A stretch of 64,000 bases of DNA, from assembly GCA_907163345.1 (NCBI GenBank), contig CAJQUN010000039.1, forward strand, positions 4,534,361 to 4,598,360, written 5' to 3'. Below the pieces are notes generated by a model. That model worked only from the letters and a program-made list of their open reading frames with translations. It did no database searches and was not told the origin of the DNA. A program made the translations under genes and the position numbers. The DNA comes from Haberlea rhodopensis (taxonomy: Eukaryota > Streptophyta > Magnoliopsida > Lamiales > Gesneriaceae). Shown one piece after another: positions 44,262 to 56,371 of the stretch (its first letter is position 1; each line of letters begins with the position of its first letter).

Positions 44262-46622
44262 CTATTTAAGTTGTGCCCTACGGTTCTTCATAACATAAAA
44301 TTCATCAATGACTGAATCAGAATCGATGTTTCTAGTCAACTCGCGTTCAATATAGACTATCATAGAGTTTGACAAGTATTCTTCTTCCATTTTGTTACGA
44401 AAAACACTTTTAACATGCTTCATCGCTGAAAATGCCCGCTCTGTTGTTGCAGTAGACACCGGAAGAGTTAAAACAAGACGAATCAATATGTCGATTAAAT
44501 TGTAGTCCCGATTCTTATTTGTCTCAGCTAATCTTCGACACAATTCAGAAAGAGTTGATAAATCCTGAAAATTCACATGGCACAGTATATCAACTTTATA
44601 ATGCTCTAATTGACCTCTTAAATAGTGGATCTCCTGATCACTAAAATCAGCACGATAAAACTTTTCAGCAAGAGTGTGTATATGTTCAGCTTGAAATAAT
44701 TTAAATTTATCTTTAGGTTCCAAAGCAGAGCTAAGTTTAAGAAGTTCAACTGCTGCATCGTTGAATCTACAACTAATTTCTTCCACTTGAAAATCTATTA
44801 TAGCATGAAACACATCAAAACGATAATGGTGTTCGACTGTGATGTCATCTCTTTGCTGACACGTACGACGTCTTGCTGCTTTATAGATATCATCCATATT
44901 AGGTATCTCAATATCATACTCTCGACAAACTTCTTCAACATGTGTAAGAAGAATATCAAAACCTTCGTCCCTTAATGTTTGAAGTAAAACTTTCGTAGAT
45001 GAGACATGATCCATTGCACTTAAAATATCAAGAGACTTATACTGCAAAGCTCGACAAAGTATATCTGTAAGTCCCATGATTTTATGCATCAAGTACAAGC
45101 TAAACACAAAATCAAATGATCTCATTGCAAGCAAACAACCATTAGCTTCCCCACGTGTAGAATTAGACGAACATTCAACCACCATGTGTTCAAGCACAGT
45201 CATCACAGCACTATACATATCTATTAAACCACAAATTGAATCATAATGAGAAGTCCAACGAGTTGCTCCTGACCGATGCACATTACCAATTTGGTTAGCC
45301 CCTTTACCCCTTGAACATTGACCGGTGGCCACCCTTTTTGCAATTTCTTTAGCTTGAGCAGAACGTAACTCAGTATAACGCTTAGAAGAACTTCCAACAA
45401 GATTAGAAATGGCATCCAATTTTGAAAAGAACAACCAAATAGACACCTCTTTTTCAGCAGCCGCGATTAAAGCTAATTGCAATCGATGAGCAAAACAATG
45501 AACATAATATGCATAAGGACAATCTTTCAGAAAAAGGGCCTGTAACCCATTCCATGAGCCACGCATGTTACTAGCACCATCATATCCTTGACCCCGCATA
45601 TTGCAAATATGTAAGTCATGCCGACTTAGGATTTTAGAAATTTCTTTCTTAAGTGTCACAGAAGTGGTATCAGCAACTTGTACAATATCAAAGAAGCGTT
45701 CTCTTAAGAAACCATCAAGGTCAACAAATCTCAATACAATAGCCATTTGCTCTTTGTTAGATATATCTTTGGCTTCATCGACTAGAATACAGAATTTTGC
45801 TTCACCAATTTCCTCACGAATTTGAATTCTCACTCTTTTAGCGAAAATTTTCAATACATCTTTCTGAATATCCGGTGCTATATACATAGCATTTTGTGGG
45901 GCATTTTCTAGAACTACGTCACCAATACTAACATTCATTCTCCCCAAAAGTTTTATCAACTCAATAAGATTACCTCGATTTTTAGAAGATGTGGATTCAT
46001 CATGCCCTCTTAATGCACATCCTTGCAAGCTAAGCCATCGAACGCTTTCTATTGTCACCATAAGCCGCAATCTATTCTGTTTGACTTCTTCTGATGTTTG
46101 TGCATGTATCATTTTGTCAATATGCCGAGATACATTGATAAGAGAATCCATAGAAATCACAGCATTATTATGCGGTGAAGTGGGGCCTCCTACATGCGCC
46201 ACAAATGCACATCTATGTCCATCATTAACTCGCTTCCAACTTCTAAATCCAATAGAGCTAAATACACGATTACAATCACTTGACTTCTCGAAAAGAAAAC
46301 AAGGGAAACAGTAAACTGCATCTTTTGTAGGTGAATATTCTAACCAAGAGAATTTATTAAACCAAGAATTTTGAAATCGACGATATTGTTCTCCAAATTT
46401 TGTCCGTGGGTATTCAGCCAATATAGGTCGATGTGGTCCCATGTTGATGTAATCTCGTCTAATTTCATCCCTTTGATTAACATGATGTTGCCAAATCGGA
46501 GTACGTAAACCCGGATCCGCTTCAAGACGACCAAAATCAATTTCAACTCTTTGAGATTTCATTGGTGGTTGTTCATTATAATCCGAGTTAGCATTACCGG
46601 TAGAAGCGTTTTGCTCACTCAT
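44262..46622 (-). CDS. hAT transposase (TTF-type zinc finger, ZMYM1-like; DUF4371 and hAT dimerisation domain)
   Basis: A 786-residue protein that would bind the element ends and catalyse cut-and-paste transposition in the nucleus. An N-terminal TTF-type zinc finger spans about residues 85-130 (WLEYSPTKDAVYCFPCFLFE with later Cys and His). DUF4371 and the RNase H-like core follow, with candidate catalytic residues D282 in LVDEAKDIS, D348 in GQGYDGASNM and E728 in LPVSTATTERAFSAMKH. The last motif opens the C-terminal hAT dimerisation region. Length and domain order fit complete plant members of this group. The start codon at 46622 is the first in-frame ATG and precedes a conserved acidic/proline N-terminus. 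There are no stops or shifts. A shorter product or upstream intron cannot be excluded. Confidence 0.92.
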   Translation of the reverse strand: MSEQNASTGNANSDYNEQPPMKSQRVEIDFGRLEADPGLRTPIWQHHVNQRDEIRRDYINMGPHRPILAEYPRTKFGEQYRRFQNSWFNKFSWLEYSPTKDAVYCFPCFLFEKSSDCNRVFSSIGFRSWKRVNDGHRCAFVAHVGGPTSPHNNAVISMDSLINVSRHIDKMIHAQTSEEVKQNRLRLMVTIESVRWLSLQGCALRGHDESTSSKNRGNLIELIKLLGRMNVSIGDVVLENAPQNAMYIAPDIQKDVLKIFAKRVRIQIREEIGEAKFCILVDEAKDISNKEQMAIVLRFVDLDGFLRERFFDIVQVADTTSVTLKKEISKILSRHDLHICNMRGQGYDGASNMRGSWNGLQALFLKDCPYAYYVHCFAHRLQLALIAAAEKEVSIWLFFSKLDAISNLVGSSSKRYTELRSAQAKEIAKRVATGQCSRGKGANQIGNVHRSGATRWTSHYDSICGLIDMYSAVMTVLEHMVVECSSNSTRGEANGCLLAMRSFDFVFSLYLMHKIMGLTDILCRALQYKSLDILSAMDHVSSTKVLLQTLRDEGFDILLTHVEEVCREYDIEIPNMDDIYKAARRRTCQQRDDITVEHHYRFDVFHAIIDFQVEEISCRFNDAAVELLKLSSALEPKDKFKLFQAEHIHTLAEKFYRADFSDQEIHYLRGQLEHYKVDILCHVNFQDLSTLSELCRRLAETNKNRDYNLIDILIRLVLTLPVSTATTERAFSAMKHVKSVFRNKMEEEYLSNSMIVYIERELTRNIDSDSVIDEFYVMKNRRAQLK

Positions 46623-47416
46623 TGATATATGTTCTCGTGGTTTAAAGAACGAAAAATAGTTTTTCCTCTCTTAACTCCTTGAGTTTCCATCATGACCTGT
46701 TAAGATGCAGTTGAAAACCAATAACATAGTATGACATATGCCACATACATTTATAGCTGAAAAATAAAGGAAAATAGTTTATTTAATATATGCATTAGTA
46801 CCTTTAACCCAAATTAGGATCGCCTAAACTAACTATGTTAACTAACTGTTTTCCTTTAATCAATAATGGTTTCTATAATTTCATGGACAATAATAAGCAA
46901 GTCGAGTATCAATATTTATTAAAGAAATCCAAACAAAAAAAAAGATATAAATATGATATAAATCCTTCACATATAAAAATGTATGCACGACAAAAAATCA
47001 GAAAACAAGGAGATTTATTATGCACTGTTGATGTTGAGATCTATTATGCATTGTTGATGTTGATATTTCATTGCCCATATAGTACATATTTGTCAAACTA
47101 ATCAAACAAAGACATTATACAACTATTTTTTTTAAAAGGAAACAAACCTTGCGCTGAAGTAAAATTAAAATCAAATCAAAATCTCACCAGAAATTTTTTC
47201 TTCACGGGTCTTTAAATTTCTCTCTGACTCACTTCTAGACAATCATGTTCGAGAGAAGAAAGAGATGATGCTTCACAAAAAATTTCTCTGGAACGGCTGG
47301 AAGTGGGCAAAGGAATTTTATTATCAAATGCATTTGAGGTAGGTTTTTTGTTTTTTTTACTTGGGCTGGACATAGGCTATAATTTTGAATATATATCTAT
47401 TTTTTTTTTACTTGGG

Positions 47417-47442
47417 CTGACCTGGGCTACAGCCCAGGTCAG
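47417..47442. repeat. Perfect subterminal palindrome in the hAT element
   Basis: CTGACCTGGGCT, two loop bases (AC), then AGCCCAGGTCAG. The 12-bp arms lie about 12 bp inside the right terminal repeat. The left end has only one arm (TACCCTGGGCTGAC near 44145-44158), so the right end holds an extra inverted copy. Confidence 0.9.
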
Positions 47443-47464
47443 CCCCACTTACCATCCGCCCTTG

Positions 47465-47782
47465 GTCATAGGTAAGCCAAAAATCAAAATGTATACAAAC
47501 AAGCAAAACTAACGATCTGTAATCTACCAAAAATTCATAATGCCGAATATTTATAAAAATTATTATTAAAGTTTATCACGACGAAAATATATTTTGAACT
47601 CTCTGTTTTTTTGAAGTCAGCTCATATAAAAAATTATTATTAAAGTTTGCCATGACGAAAATATGTTTTAAACTCTCTGTTTTTTTTTTACTCAATTCAT
47701 ACTTGACAAAATCAACAAGGTTTTTTCTAAAAAAAAGAAAACATTTTAAATTTAAAACAATTAAGATGAGAGGGATGCACTA
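47465..47782. other. Short region between hAT element and duplicated segment, with a local repeat
   Basis: Starts with the right target duplication GTCATAGG. Two imperfect copies of ATTATTAAAGTTT(A/G)(T/C)CA(C/T)GACGAAAATAT followed by GAACTCTCTG/AACTCTCTG lie at about 47560-47608 and 47634-47682. No gene. Confidence 0.7.
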
Positions 47783-48135
47783 TTTCTTTAACAAGTTCGG
47801 TTTGAGTCACCACCAGCTGACCTTGAAGACCATTCCATGTCAGAAGTAGGCCCCTACACATACGAAAAACATTGTATTCAAAGCTCAAACTAAGAAATAT
47901 GACTATAGCGTCGAAGATTTGGTGAGAATTTCTTACCATTGAGGTTTATCCATGCATGAACATGAGATAAAATTCTTGGGAGTATGTTATGTGAAATACC
48001 TTCCATTGCCTTTTTTCCATAGAAACCCTTCTCATGGGTAATATCCTTCGTGTTTTCATATACAAATCTGTATGAAGGATCATCTATCCGTTGAGATTTC
48101 ATCAGGTATTGAACCAGAAATAGGTTTAGCCACAC
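47727..48135 (-). pseudogene. CYP749-like P450 fragment (copy 2, further truncated)
   Basis: Same two pieces as copy 1, offset by 12098 bp, but the second exon is cut after the VTQTELVKEI codons where the duplication ends (47783). It runs on into unrelated sequence. Confidence 0.75.
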
Positions 48136-48437
48136 TTTCTTAAGAAATCAGAAAGGGGTGGACAAGAAATATAAGAAAAACCAGCGTTTACAATAAGAGT
48201 AATTATCTGTACAAGTATAACCATCATATTTTCTCGAATACTATTGATTTGGCATCAACGCAAAGCTAAAGTACTGAGATCCTGCCTCGGTGACACAAAA
48301 ACCAAATACATAATCGAAGAGGCTCTATATCTAATCAGCTTATGAACAAATGACTTTCTAGAAAACTACTACACTATCCCCCACAACAAGGTCCAAATAC
48401 ACCCCTGGGTAGATACACATCACAAACAAATGAGTTG

Positions 48438-49067
48438 ACCATGTAAAAACCATTACTCGCCGTCTTATATGGGTATTTCTCGGGAACTTGCTTCGGAAGT
48501 TTAACTTGCAACTCGAATACATCATCCCCTCTAAGCATGTCCCGTAGCCATGTGACCCAGTTTTCATAGACACCTGAAATAAGGGAACAAACATCGAATT
48601 GAATGCATTTGAAGTTTCACCATCAGCTTAGACATAGAAAGAAAACTGATATTGTCTCACATTTTTCAGACATACATGATGCGTTAACTACGCAACAAAC
48701 TCAATAATAGTAATGAACAAAGGAGACACCCAATGGCTACTGTTATAAGCACATCTTCAAGAAGATGTATTTATCTTCTTCAATTTAACGAAGTTATGGT
48801 TTTGCACCTTCCAATTGAATCTTTATACTCATATATATATAAACAAGTCTGTATAGATGATAATAGAGGGCGATATATGTTCACCATCTCAAGAGCTCCT
48901 CTGATTACCCCACTTAGAATATTGCAAAAGTAAAGACCTTGACAGGTATCAGGAAGCTCAACAAAGTCTACTTGTGGATTATCCTCCAAAATTTTACTGC
49001 AGGTTGTTCCCTCAACGTCCCAGTTCGTGACAGATGCAGTGACACCCAGAAACATTTTGAATCCAAC
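48438..49067 (-). pseudogene. BET3: BET3 (TRAPPC3) fragment, copy 2
   Basis: Identical exon structure to copy 1, offset by 12098 bp, and the same single-base deletion after the VSMKT codons. The shared lesion shows the gene was already broken when the segment was duplicated, unless the duplication is an assembly artefact. Confidence 0.88.
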
Positions 49068-51419
49068 CTGTTCATATCAGGTTTTGAATAATGGATTCAA
49101 TAAAACATTATGCTCAAAATCATGCCATCATCTCAAAGAGGCGTTCATACATCAACAAGACAAGGGAAATATGATGAATAGATCAGACGATACAGTGGCT
49201 TAATAATAATCTTTTAAAAGTAGCTTCCAAAGTCACGTAATCTACTCAGAGTGAAATGCTATCCTAAATCATGTCTACCTAGATTCACCCAATCATATAA
49301 AGCACTTGAAGCCATTCCTCACGTGACTGATCATGATCTAGCAAACAGAGTGTGAAACACCGTTTTCCCGTGGATTCTGGTGGATCTAACCGAATTCGGA
49401 GCCTCCGAATTGCCGCAAGGTGTTATGGTTTGCCTATAGTACGAAATGATAATTGAAATAGCTCTAATTATTTTAGTGAACAAAACATCCATATGGGGTT
49501 AAACAAAGCTTTCTTCATCCATATGGGATTAAACAAAAGCTCTCTTCATCTATTACAAAGACGAAATTCTGCAGAGATCGAAACTGCGGCTGCGTCTCGA
49601 AAGCCGGAGACAAAACGCGAAAGCTGCAACACATCTTCTAACTGTGGCGAAGGAAAACAAAAAATACCCCATATTACTGGTGAGAGCAACCAAAGGAAAA
49701 AATGAAAATGAGACAAGGAACGCTCGATCAAAAGCTTAAAATAATAGCAAACAAAGGGGAAGAATCATCTTCCCGTTACATAAAGAGGAAATAAATTCTT
49801 ACATATGAAGGGGACGACAGTGAAGATGAGCAGCGGCGACGCGAAGTTGAACAACGACGGCGTGAAGATGAACGGCATGAAGGGTCTGAGAGTTGCGTGA
49901 AAAAGGCGCTTAGGGTTGAAGGGTTTGTTAGTTGATGAGAGGTGCGTGAAGATGTGGTACTTGATTTATAAAAAAAAGACAAGAAAAATAACTTAAAAGG
50001 ATCATAATGCAAGAAGCCCCAAAATAATTATAGGACCAAAATGAAAGGAAAACAAAGTTTAATGTTCATAACTTTTAGAAACTGGACTCAGTTCACTGTA
50101 GCATAGTTTGTTCGCTTATTATATTGGTAAATTTTATCTTGGCATAAATGGAAGGAATGGAAAAGCCTCATGTACTGTAGTCGCGACACAAACTATTCTC
50201 CATTGTAGGCTGAAGAAGCGTTTGAATACCTAAACTAGAGCGTTGCAGAAAATCAAGGTGGTGGTTCCAGTAATGCAGAGACATCAAAGTTATTAACGAG
50301 TCCTTGGCTTAAAAGGCGCATGGCTGCTCCTTGTGAAAACTTTTCTAGCAAATAAGAAACGAGGAACTGATGTCAGGTTTTTCCTGCACCACTCGGTTCT
50401 GAATTCCATTTCATAATATACATGATTAATGTCCTGCAGAGTACATTTGGAGAAGGTAAGTTAACCCAAGTATAAAAAATGTCAACATGAAAACACACCA
50501 GTTAAAGATACAATTAAATACATTTTCAGTGACTGAATGGTGGCAACATGGCTAGCCACGTGCCATCATACGAAGTTTCTCCATGGTTTTGAAAGGGTAG
50601 CAGAATGGATCAGCAGAATAGATTTGCAACTGTATACTAGTAAGAGTGTCATCCTTTAATTTCTCCTCGGTCAAAGTACATGCATGGCTTTATATTGAAG
50701 TTGACATCTTCAGTTTGAAGTGGCGACTTATGTCCGTTTAGTAAAATGTTGTATTTGAGATTATTTTTACTAGTATATTATTAATTTGGGGGTTACAATA
50801 AAAAAAAAAAAAAAAACCAAAATTGTGGTCCATCTTTCATTGATCAACACTTTCCTCGCCATTTGAAATATCTCAAGCTTTTAAAAAGGACCACCCCTCA
50901 TTTCTGTTAAAAAAGCGCAAGAACTGAGAAAGAAAGAATGTGAAGAGAAAGGGATACCGTTTCAGTTTTCATGGATTCCCAGGTGGTGGAGAAATGGAAA
51001 CCATTGAATAAGGGTAATTTTGGCAAAGTCACATGGAAATTCAAAATGGAGGTTATTTTCAAAGAAAAAATTAGATAAGGTCAAAAATCAAAAGAAAATA
51101 GGGTGGAAGGCTATTTTTCTAATTGTCCCTGTCGTGGTCAATACATTATGTATGGTGTCTAAAGGTTGTTAGATCATTACGCGTACAAAGTTTCCTTTGC
51201 TTCTGCGAAACAAATCTAGGCTCAATTAGCTACTAGGATTGGCTTATTCGAATTTGATTCATTACTTCCTCTTTTTTCGGTCGAATTTGATTTGGTGAAC
51301 TGACTTAATCTCTTATTGTTGTAGCATCCTGAAATGCAGACATCTGCAATGCTTGCTTAATGCCGATTAATGCTGAATTCTGGTAGGGAGGGACCCTCTA
51401 CACATGTCCATATCTGCAT

Positions 51420-53105
51420 GTGCAAATGTCTGATTACCTTTCATCTTATTTTGTCCTTTTTCCCAGTGAGTCAAATCTCCAACTGCTTTTCACTGTTGTG
51501 GAGAACTCGCCTTCAGAAACTGTTCGCTCAAATTGCACTATAGCTCTTGGAGTTCTTGTTGTTCGCTTTCCCAATCTTTTGGAGCCATGGACAGAAAACA
51601 TTTATGCTCGTCTCAGAGATCCATCAGTATTTGTCCGAAAGAACAATATATTGGTGCTTTCTCGCCTTATATTAAATGATATGATGAAGGTTTAAGGAGT
51701 CTTTCTGATGTGTAGTATTGATCTTGACTATCAAATGTTCAGGTTAAAGGTTACATAATCAATGGCTATGAAATTAGAAGAAGAAGATGAAAGGATTAGA
51801 TCTAGCCAAACTTTTCTTTAATGAGCTTTCGAAGACAGGTAAAATCATTAGTACATAATTTTAGGATTTGAAATCATTGTTCCTATTTTGTATATCTTGT
51901 ACTCTCAGTAAATGACCTCTTAATTTTTTTAATTTTGGTTGTAGGAGCAATCCTGTATATAATTTACTTCCAAATCCTTGGAAAACTATCCTAGAACTTG
52001 AAAGAAGAGTATTTCTGCAACATTAAGTTTTTAAATGGTTCCATCAAGAAGGTATTACAAGTTTTGTTTTTTTTTTTATAAACAAGGTATTACAACCTTT
52101 GGTTACTCATTCGGGACAAAAAAACATGCTTTGAGGTATAAGTCTACTAAGGCCAGTTTAATTCTCCAGGACAAACAAATAGAAGCTTTAGTCGAAAAGT
52201 TATGTACTAGGTTTGTTGGAGTGGCGTATGTTTTTCCTTTAAAAAATCTGATCATTTTGTCATGACAAACAATAAAAGCTTTTTGATTGCTCCTTGCTGT
52301 AAACTTTGAACTCATTGTAACCTATACCTATGATTCCATGGCCTTGGTTTTGACCAATATATTCAAGACTTCTTGAATAAAATTCAAATCTATCTTATCT
52401 ACTCCAATATTCACGAGACTGCAAAGTAGTGGGAAATCGACATTGCAATTTGTCCAAGACATGTAAACTAGAAACCGTTTTCAAAATCTATTAGTGAGAG
52501 CCTGTCTATAGTACTCTGACAGGCAGTATATTGCTTCTCACTGGCTGAAAGTTCAAGATTCCTTTTGTATTAAGACGGAAAATTAGTTCTACAAGAGGTT
52601 AATGTGTTATCAACAATGTCAAAATAATAGTTGAATATGTGGGCTTATATATTTCACTGGATAGCACTCTTACTATTGTTTTTTAAATCTTAAGTTGATG
52701 TCAGGCAATGAGAGTATATTTCTTATTGCCTCTGTAGCTAGCTTTTTCGGAGAAAAGCATAAGGAAACCGATGGAATGAACAAGCCTTATCTGAGGACAC
52801 TGTCATGGAAAATTTTAAGAACATAATTAATAAATAAAGTAATAATTAGTGTTTTTTTAGTTAATGGGTTAGGTTGCTCTGTTACATCCTATTTGAACAT
52901 ATTTAAAGTTTCTAAACTTTCTGCTTAATTTTCATGCACCCTCAGGGGAAGAAGTTTTCAAACCAGGACTAAAATCAAGCATTGAAGAATTTGAGGAAAA
53001 GATCAATAAGTTCCACGCTGAAAAAAAAGATTAAAGAACTTACTGCAAAGATCGCACAAGAATTTTAAGAAAATATCAATAAGTTCCATGCTGAAAGAAA
53101 GGTCA
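51420..53105 (+). pseudogene. CAP-D2: Condensin CAP-D2 fragment, copy 2, cut by the gap
   Basis: Same exons as copy 1 at an offset of 12094-12099 bp. It has extra single-base losses, for example CATAATCAATGG where copy 1 has CATAAATCAAATGG, which add a frame break. The sequence stops at the N gap before the last exon. Confidence 0.88.
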
Positions 53106-53605
53106 NNNNNNNNNNNNNNNNNNNNNNNNNNNNNNNNNNNNNNNNNNNNNNNNNNNNNNNNNNNNNNNNNNNNNNNNNNNNNNNNNNNNNNNNNNNNNNN
53201 NNNNNNNNNNNNNNNNNNNNNNNNNNNNNNNNNNNNNNNNNNNNNNNNNNNNNNNNNNNNNNNNNNNNNNNNNNNNNNNNNNNNNNNNNNNNNNNNNNNN
53301 NNNNNNNNNNNNNNNNNNNNNNNNNNNNNNNNNNNNNNNNNNNNNNNNNNNNNNNNNNNNNNNNNNNNNNNNNNNNNNNNNNNNNNNNNNNNNNNNNNNN
53401 NNNNNNNNNNNNNNNNNNNNNNNNNNNNNNNNNNNNNNNNNNNNNNNNNNNNNNNNNNNNNNNNNNNNNNNNNNNNNNNNNNNNNNNNNNNNNNNNNNNN
53501 NNNNNNNNNNNNNNNNNNNNNNNNNNNNNNNNNNNNNNNNNNNNNNNNNNNNNNNNNNNNNNNNNNNNNNNNNNNNNNNNNNNNNNNNNNNNNNNNNNNN
53601 NNNNN
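53106..53605. other. Assembly gap, 500 N
   Basis: Exactly 500 unspecified bases, the placeholder used for gaps of unknown size. It truncates copy 2 of the duplicated segment. Confidence 0.99.
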
Positions 53606-53691
53606 GCGAGTGGTGCGGATAGAAAAGTACGTCAATTTGCGGAAATAATTAAGTGCGGGTGCGCCGTAATGCTCATACTAAAAATTATATA

Positions 53692-53724
<33 letters not shown>

Positions 53725-54975
53725 GATAAATTAAAGTTAATCATACCTAATACACATCATGTTTGACAAACTTACATCAGTTATTTACAGTGCTGTTCAA
53801 ATCTTTTATTGATCAATATTCCCATATGGATAATTATTGTGATCAGAAAAAAAAATTTTCAAGAATGAAAATGAAAATGAACTATTAATATTTGGTCATA
53901 AGATAATGAACTCGAAAAATGAAACCAAATATTATATATGTGTCTCAACATGTTTTGTAATAGTATGAATTTATTAAAAATGACTTATATAATTTCCGAG
54001 GGAATTAAGATTGTCTAACATTTAGGTCATGACTTACAAACCTTAATACGTAACTTAAATAAACTTAGTCCTTAGCACCGTATGTGTACTCAATGCGCCA
54101 GATCACGAGCAGTGTGTTTCCTGCGCGATTTAGTAAAACTTAGTGCTTCTTAAAGCCGCACAAGCACTCAATACGCCAGTGCGAGATCGGAGCGCTGGTG
54201 CGCAAAGGGGGGTAGGGGACTATGTACTTAGCTTATACAGCTACATTTTCCTTGTTTTCTAGCTACAAATAAATCAAATGAGATTAATTTTGGGAAGAAG
54301 AGAGGTATTGGGGGACTTGAATTACGTTCACATTTGATATGGAATCCAAGTCTTAACATATAAACGAGACATATGATCATAATACAACTACATTTCATTT
54401 TAGTTAAACAAGAAACAAATGAAGATTTCAGTCGAGCTCGGTCTACGGGTCGACGTCGTTCGACTACAATAGACGTATCAATTCATATTTTGTGTTCTTA
54501 CATTCCAACATGAGCAAATACAAGCTCAAATATATATGTAGCAAAGTTTTATGGAGGTGTGGTGTATGATTTGTGATATAGTACTCACCATCACCCATCT
54601 GTGCATGTTAAAAGCAGCACATGATGGGTCTACGATTTCAAGTACCCTTGATTTTAAGCTGGCTTCTGCATAATTTTGCAATTCCCCCTCTCCAAAATGG
54701 GCCAATCTTTCATTAACTCAGTTTTCACCCTCAAGGAAATTAGGGTTTCTGTTTGGATCCTGAATCTCAATTGAAACTATCACAATAAAAAAGTGACAAA
54801 ATGAATGTGTGTTGAAATTTACTTATATTTTGTACTTTTGGCTTGTTGCGGATCAATAATTGTCCGTACTAGCTTCGTGAAAAAGGAAAAAAACAGAGAG
54901 GGTATTTGATGTATGGTTTAAAATATCTAGGTTCAATCATTACCATAAATATAATGTGATAATATTGTACGTGCT
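53606..54975. other. AT-rich intergenic DNA with a (TA)n(CA)n run
   Basis: No gene recognised. A microsatellite (TA)n(CA)n is at about 53688-53722. GC-richer blocks at 54070-54200 contain several CGCCAG/GCGC stretches without a coding frame. Confidence 0.5.
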
Positions 54976-56371
54976 TGATCGCTGTTATTTTAAACAATAT
55001 TTTTCAGTGTAGCAATTGTGTACCGCAAGTACACGGTATCAAGTTTTAGTATAATGATATTAAAAGTATGAGTGTCGAACCCCACGAGGACTAGAAAATA
55101 ATTATCAAACTCAATTAATTTAACTATATTTAGTCTACGATAACTGATTATGATTAATTAACTAAATTGACTGATTAACTCAATAATCAACACAAACAAA
55201 CAGTAGTGAATAAGATTAAGAATCAAAAGAAACTATTATCAAGACTTTCGGTTCACCATTGTAATCCCCCATAATTCACCTTTTTGTTAAGAAGTGAATT
55301 CATACGTTCTAAGATGACGAGTTTTCCACATACACTTGTTATACATTGGTCTGGCTATAGCAAATCTAGTACTAACGTTACAATAAGCCACTCTCGTATC
55401 CTTATTGATCAATTAATATTGTATGTCGATCTATGAAAACTTTTAACCTTCGATTACTAGATATCTATAGCTATCACACGTGTATTTGACTTCATCTCTC
55501 GATCTCAGTCTGAAATCCACGGCATAAATTACTATATCGTGTTATAATTAATCTCTCGATATCAATTACAATTAATATAAGAATCAATCAAAAACACTAA
55601 AATTGAATTATGAGTTCATACAAAGGATCCCCTTAGTCTTGATAACAAACCTAGCTAACAATCTCCATCAAATAACAATGCATAAATTGTTTTGCAACAA
55701 TCTAACATTAAAATCTAATGAAAATATAGAACTAGAGTTAGAAATCCGGAAATAACGAGAGTTGTTGACTACTTGCGTTGCTCCGTCGTCCCGTCTCTTG
55801 CGATGCCTCTTCTCTTCAATGGATTTATGGAGTATGGATGTTTGGAGAAGATGAAGTGTGATGGAGGCTTCTTGTGTAGGGTTGTCTTATTAGCCAAAAG
55901 TCCCAAAAACGTCCATGATAAGTCTGATAAATAGGTAGAAGAGTTTCACCAAATTGGACACAAAATAACCACTTAGGAAATAAAATCCCAAAAATTTCGA
56001 GTCTTGGCGATCGATCGCTTCGTGAGTGGCGATTGATCGCTTCACTATTCTGGACAAAGGCGATCGATCGCCTGTATGTAGTGATCGACCGCTTACTGTT
56101 TCTGCCTCGAGGCGATCGATCGCCCGAAATGAAGCGATCGATCGCTTCCTCTGAAATTTCAGGAAATTGCGATTTTCGTCCCTCCTTTTTCGTGTTTGCT
56201 TGGTTTGGTCCCTTTTCATCATTTTAGAGCTCATTTCATCTACTTTTATACATTTGGACCTGGATTCCTGAAATATACAAATATATACCAAAAAGCGTAA
56301 TTTTTTTCAGGAATCACTACAAAAACACTCATAATATTATATTAAAATAAGTGTAAAAATCATACTTATCA
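54976..56371 (-). repeat. Solo LTR of the Athila-like family
   Basis: 1396 bp, begins TGATCGCTGTT and ends ATACTTATCA, and is collinear with the 5503-6903 and 19920-21320 LTRs but more diverged. Flanks GTGCT (54971-54975) and GCGCT (56372-56376) look like a target duplication with one substitution. There is no internal region, so it is the product of unequal LTR recombination. It includes at least six GCGATCGATCGC-type units at 56003-56152. Confidence 0.9.
56003..56152. repeat. GCGATCGATCGC palindromic array in the solo LTR
   Basis: Six units, several with the full palindrome GGCGATCGATCGCC or AGCGATCGATCGCT, in 150 bp. These are closer to the Tekay-like units than those of the intact Athila-like LTRs at 6593-6690. 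Confidence 0.92.

Larger units (their letters stand above)
44122..47464 (-). mobile_element. Complete hAT-superfamily DNA transposon
   Basis: Ends are terminal inverted repeats CAAGGGCGGAT (44122-44132) and its complement ATCCGCCCTTG (47454-47464). They are flanked by a perfect 8-bp target duplication GTCATAGG (44114-44121 and 47465-47472), the hallmark length for hAT. The only gene is an uninterrupted 786-codon transposase on the minus strand. Total length 3343 bp. Coding integrity, exact target duplication and matched ends suggest a recent and possibly still competent insertion. Confidence 0.93.
47783..53105. repeat. 5.3-kb duplicated segment, copy 2
   Basis: Near-identical to 35685-41010. 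The left junction cuts into the P450 fragment after the LVKEI codons; the right end is the N gap. Single-base indels relative to copy 1 cluster from about 51750 to 52560. Confidence 0.95.

Noticed and set aside
53003..53648. Open frames spanning the N gap on both strands
   Set aside because: They consist almost entirely of undefined residues; no evidence for coding.
55890..56291. Minus-strand 133-codon frame in the solo LTR
   Set aside because: Same cause as above: coding-like run generated by palindromic LTR repeats.
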